From: Dehalococcoidia bacterium
Lineage (GTDB): Bacteria; Chloroflexota; Dehalococcoidia; GIF9; AB-539-J10
DNA: 5,377 bases
Assembly (NCBI GenBank): GCA_030621105.1
Contig: JAUXIH010000077.1
Location: 1 to 5,377, forward strand
Direction: 5' to 3'
In this document: positions 5,282 through 5,377 of the stretch, one piece after another
Position numbering within the stretch: the first letter of the stretch is position 1
Layout: each line of letters opens with the position of its first letter
The notes under the pieces: generated by a model
Told to the model about the DNA's origin: nothing
Database searches by the model: none
Seen by the model: only the letters and a program-made list of their open reading frames with translations
Made by a program: the position numbers and the translations under genes

Positions 5282-5377
5282 GAAGGTGAGGCAGACATAC
5301 AGGCGCTGCTATACTTTACCCGTATGGGCAACTGGGCTGATTGGCAAAAAAACAGGGGTATATCATTCCGTAATCCA

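Noticed and set aside
5341..5366. Plus-strand TTGGCA followed by TATATC/TATCAT as a promoter
   Set aside because: The spacing is 12 or 14 bp, too short for a sigma-70 promoter.
5324..5377. Plus-strand reading frame from ATG 5324 (MGNWADWQKNRGISFRNP) open to the window edge, with a TATACT 8 bp before the ATG at 5310-5315
   Set aside because: Only 18 codons are visible, there is no ribosome site and no -35 box, and the sequence is not recognised. It could be a leaderless gene start, but the window cannot show it.
5319..5377. Minus-strand frame ending at a TAA near 5319, possible end of an upstream gene
   Set aside because: About 19 codons with no recognisable motif; any open frame of this length is expected by chance.

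Overview
The window is bacterial chromosome with every confident gene on the minus strand, so transcription runs from right to left. Reading in that direction it holds: a tandem tRNA-Gln(CUG)/tRNA-Glu(CUC) pair behind a strong sigma-70-type promoter (5090-5281); a polytopic membrane permease with its own promoter (3547-4999); a hairpin that can terminate in both directions (3457-3500); a 70-residue zinc-ribbon protein with one membrane segment (3206-3418); and a housekeeping cluster rpsB - tsf - frr - cdsA - dxr, with dxr running off the left edge (1-3056).

The housekeeping cluster is the widely conserved bacterial block that joins late translation (ribosomal protein S2, elongation factor Ts, ribosome recycling factor) to envelope lipid and isoprenoid precursor synthesis (CDP-diacylglycerol synthase, DXP reductoisomerase). 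In most bacteria pyrH (UMP kinase) lies between tsf and frr, and uppS (undecaprenyl diphosphate synthase) between frr and cdsA. Both are absent here: the gaps are 33 and 63 nt. EF-Ts is the short form (167 aa), and CdsA carries a serine at the usual Lys-Asp position of its signature. The cluster is tightly packed, dxr overlaps cdsA by 16 nt, and the only promoter seen for it is an extended -10 candidate upstream of rpsB.

The short EF-Ts, the protein sequences and the moderate base composition suggest a Chloroflexota / Dehalococcoidia-like organism. This is inference from remembered family features, not from a search. The permease resembles NCS2-type nucleobase transporters in layout, but its substrate cannot be read from the sequence. 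The small zinc-ribbon protein is not a family I recognise.

No mobile element, CRISPR array, phage gene or clear horizontal-transfer signature was seen. The window is mainly ordinary core genome. The points most worth a second look are the two missing cluster genes, the CdsA substitution, the small membrane-anchored zinc protein, the promoter that overlaps the terminator in front of it, and the palindrome upstream of the permease promoter.
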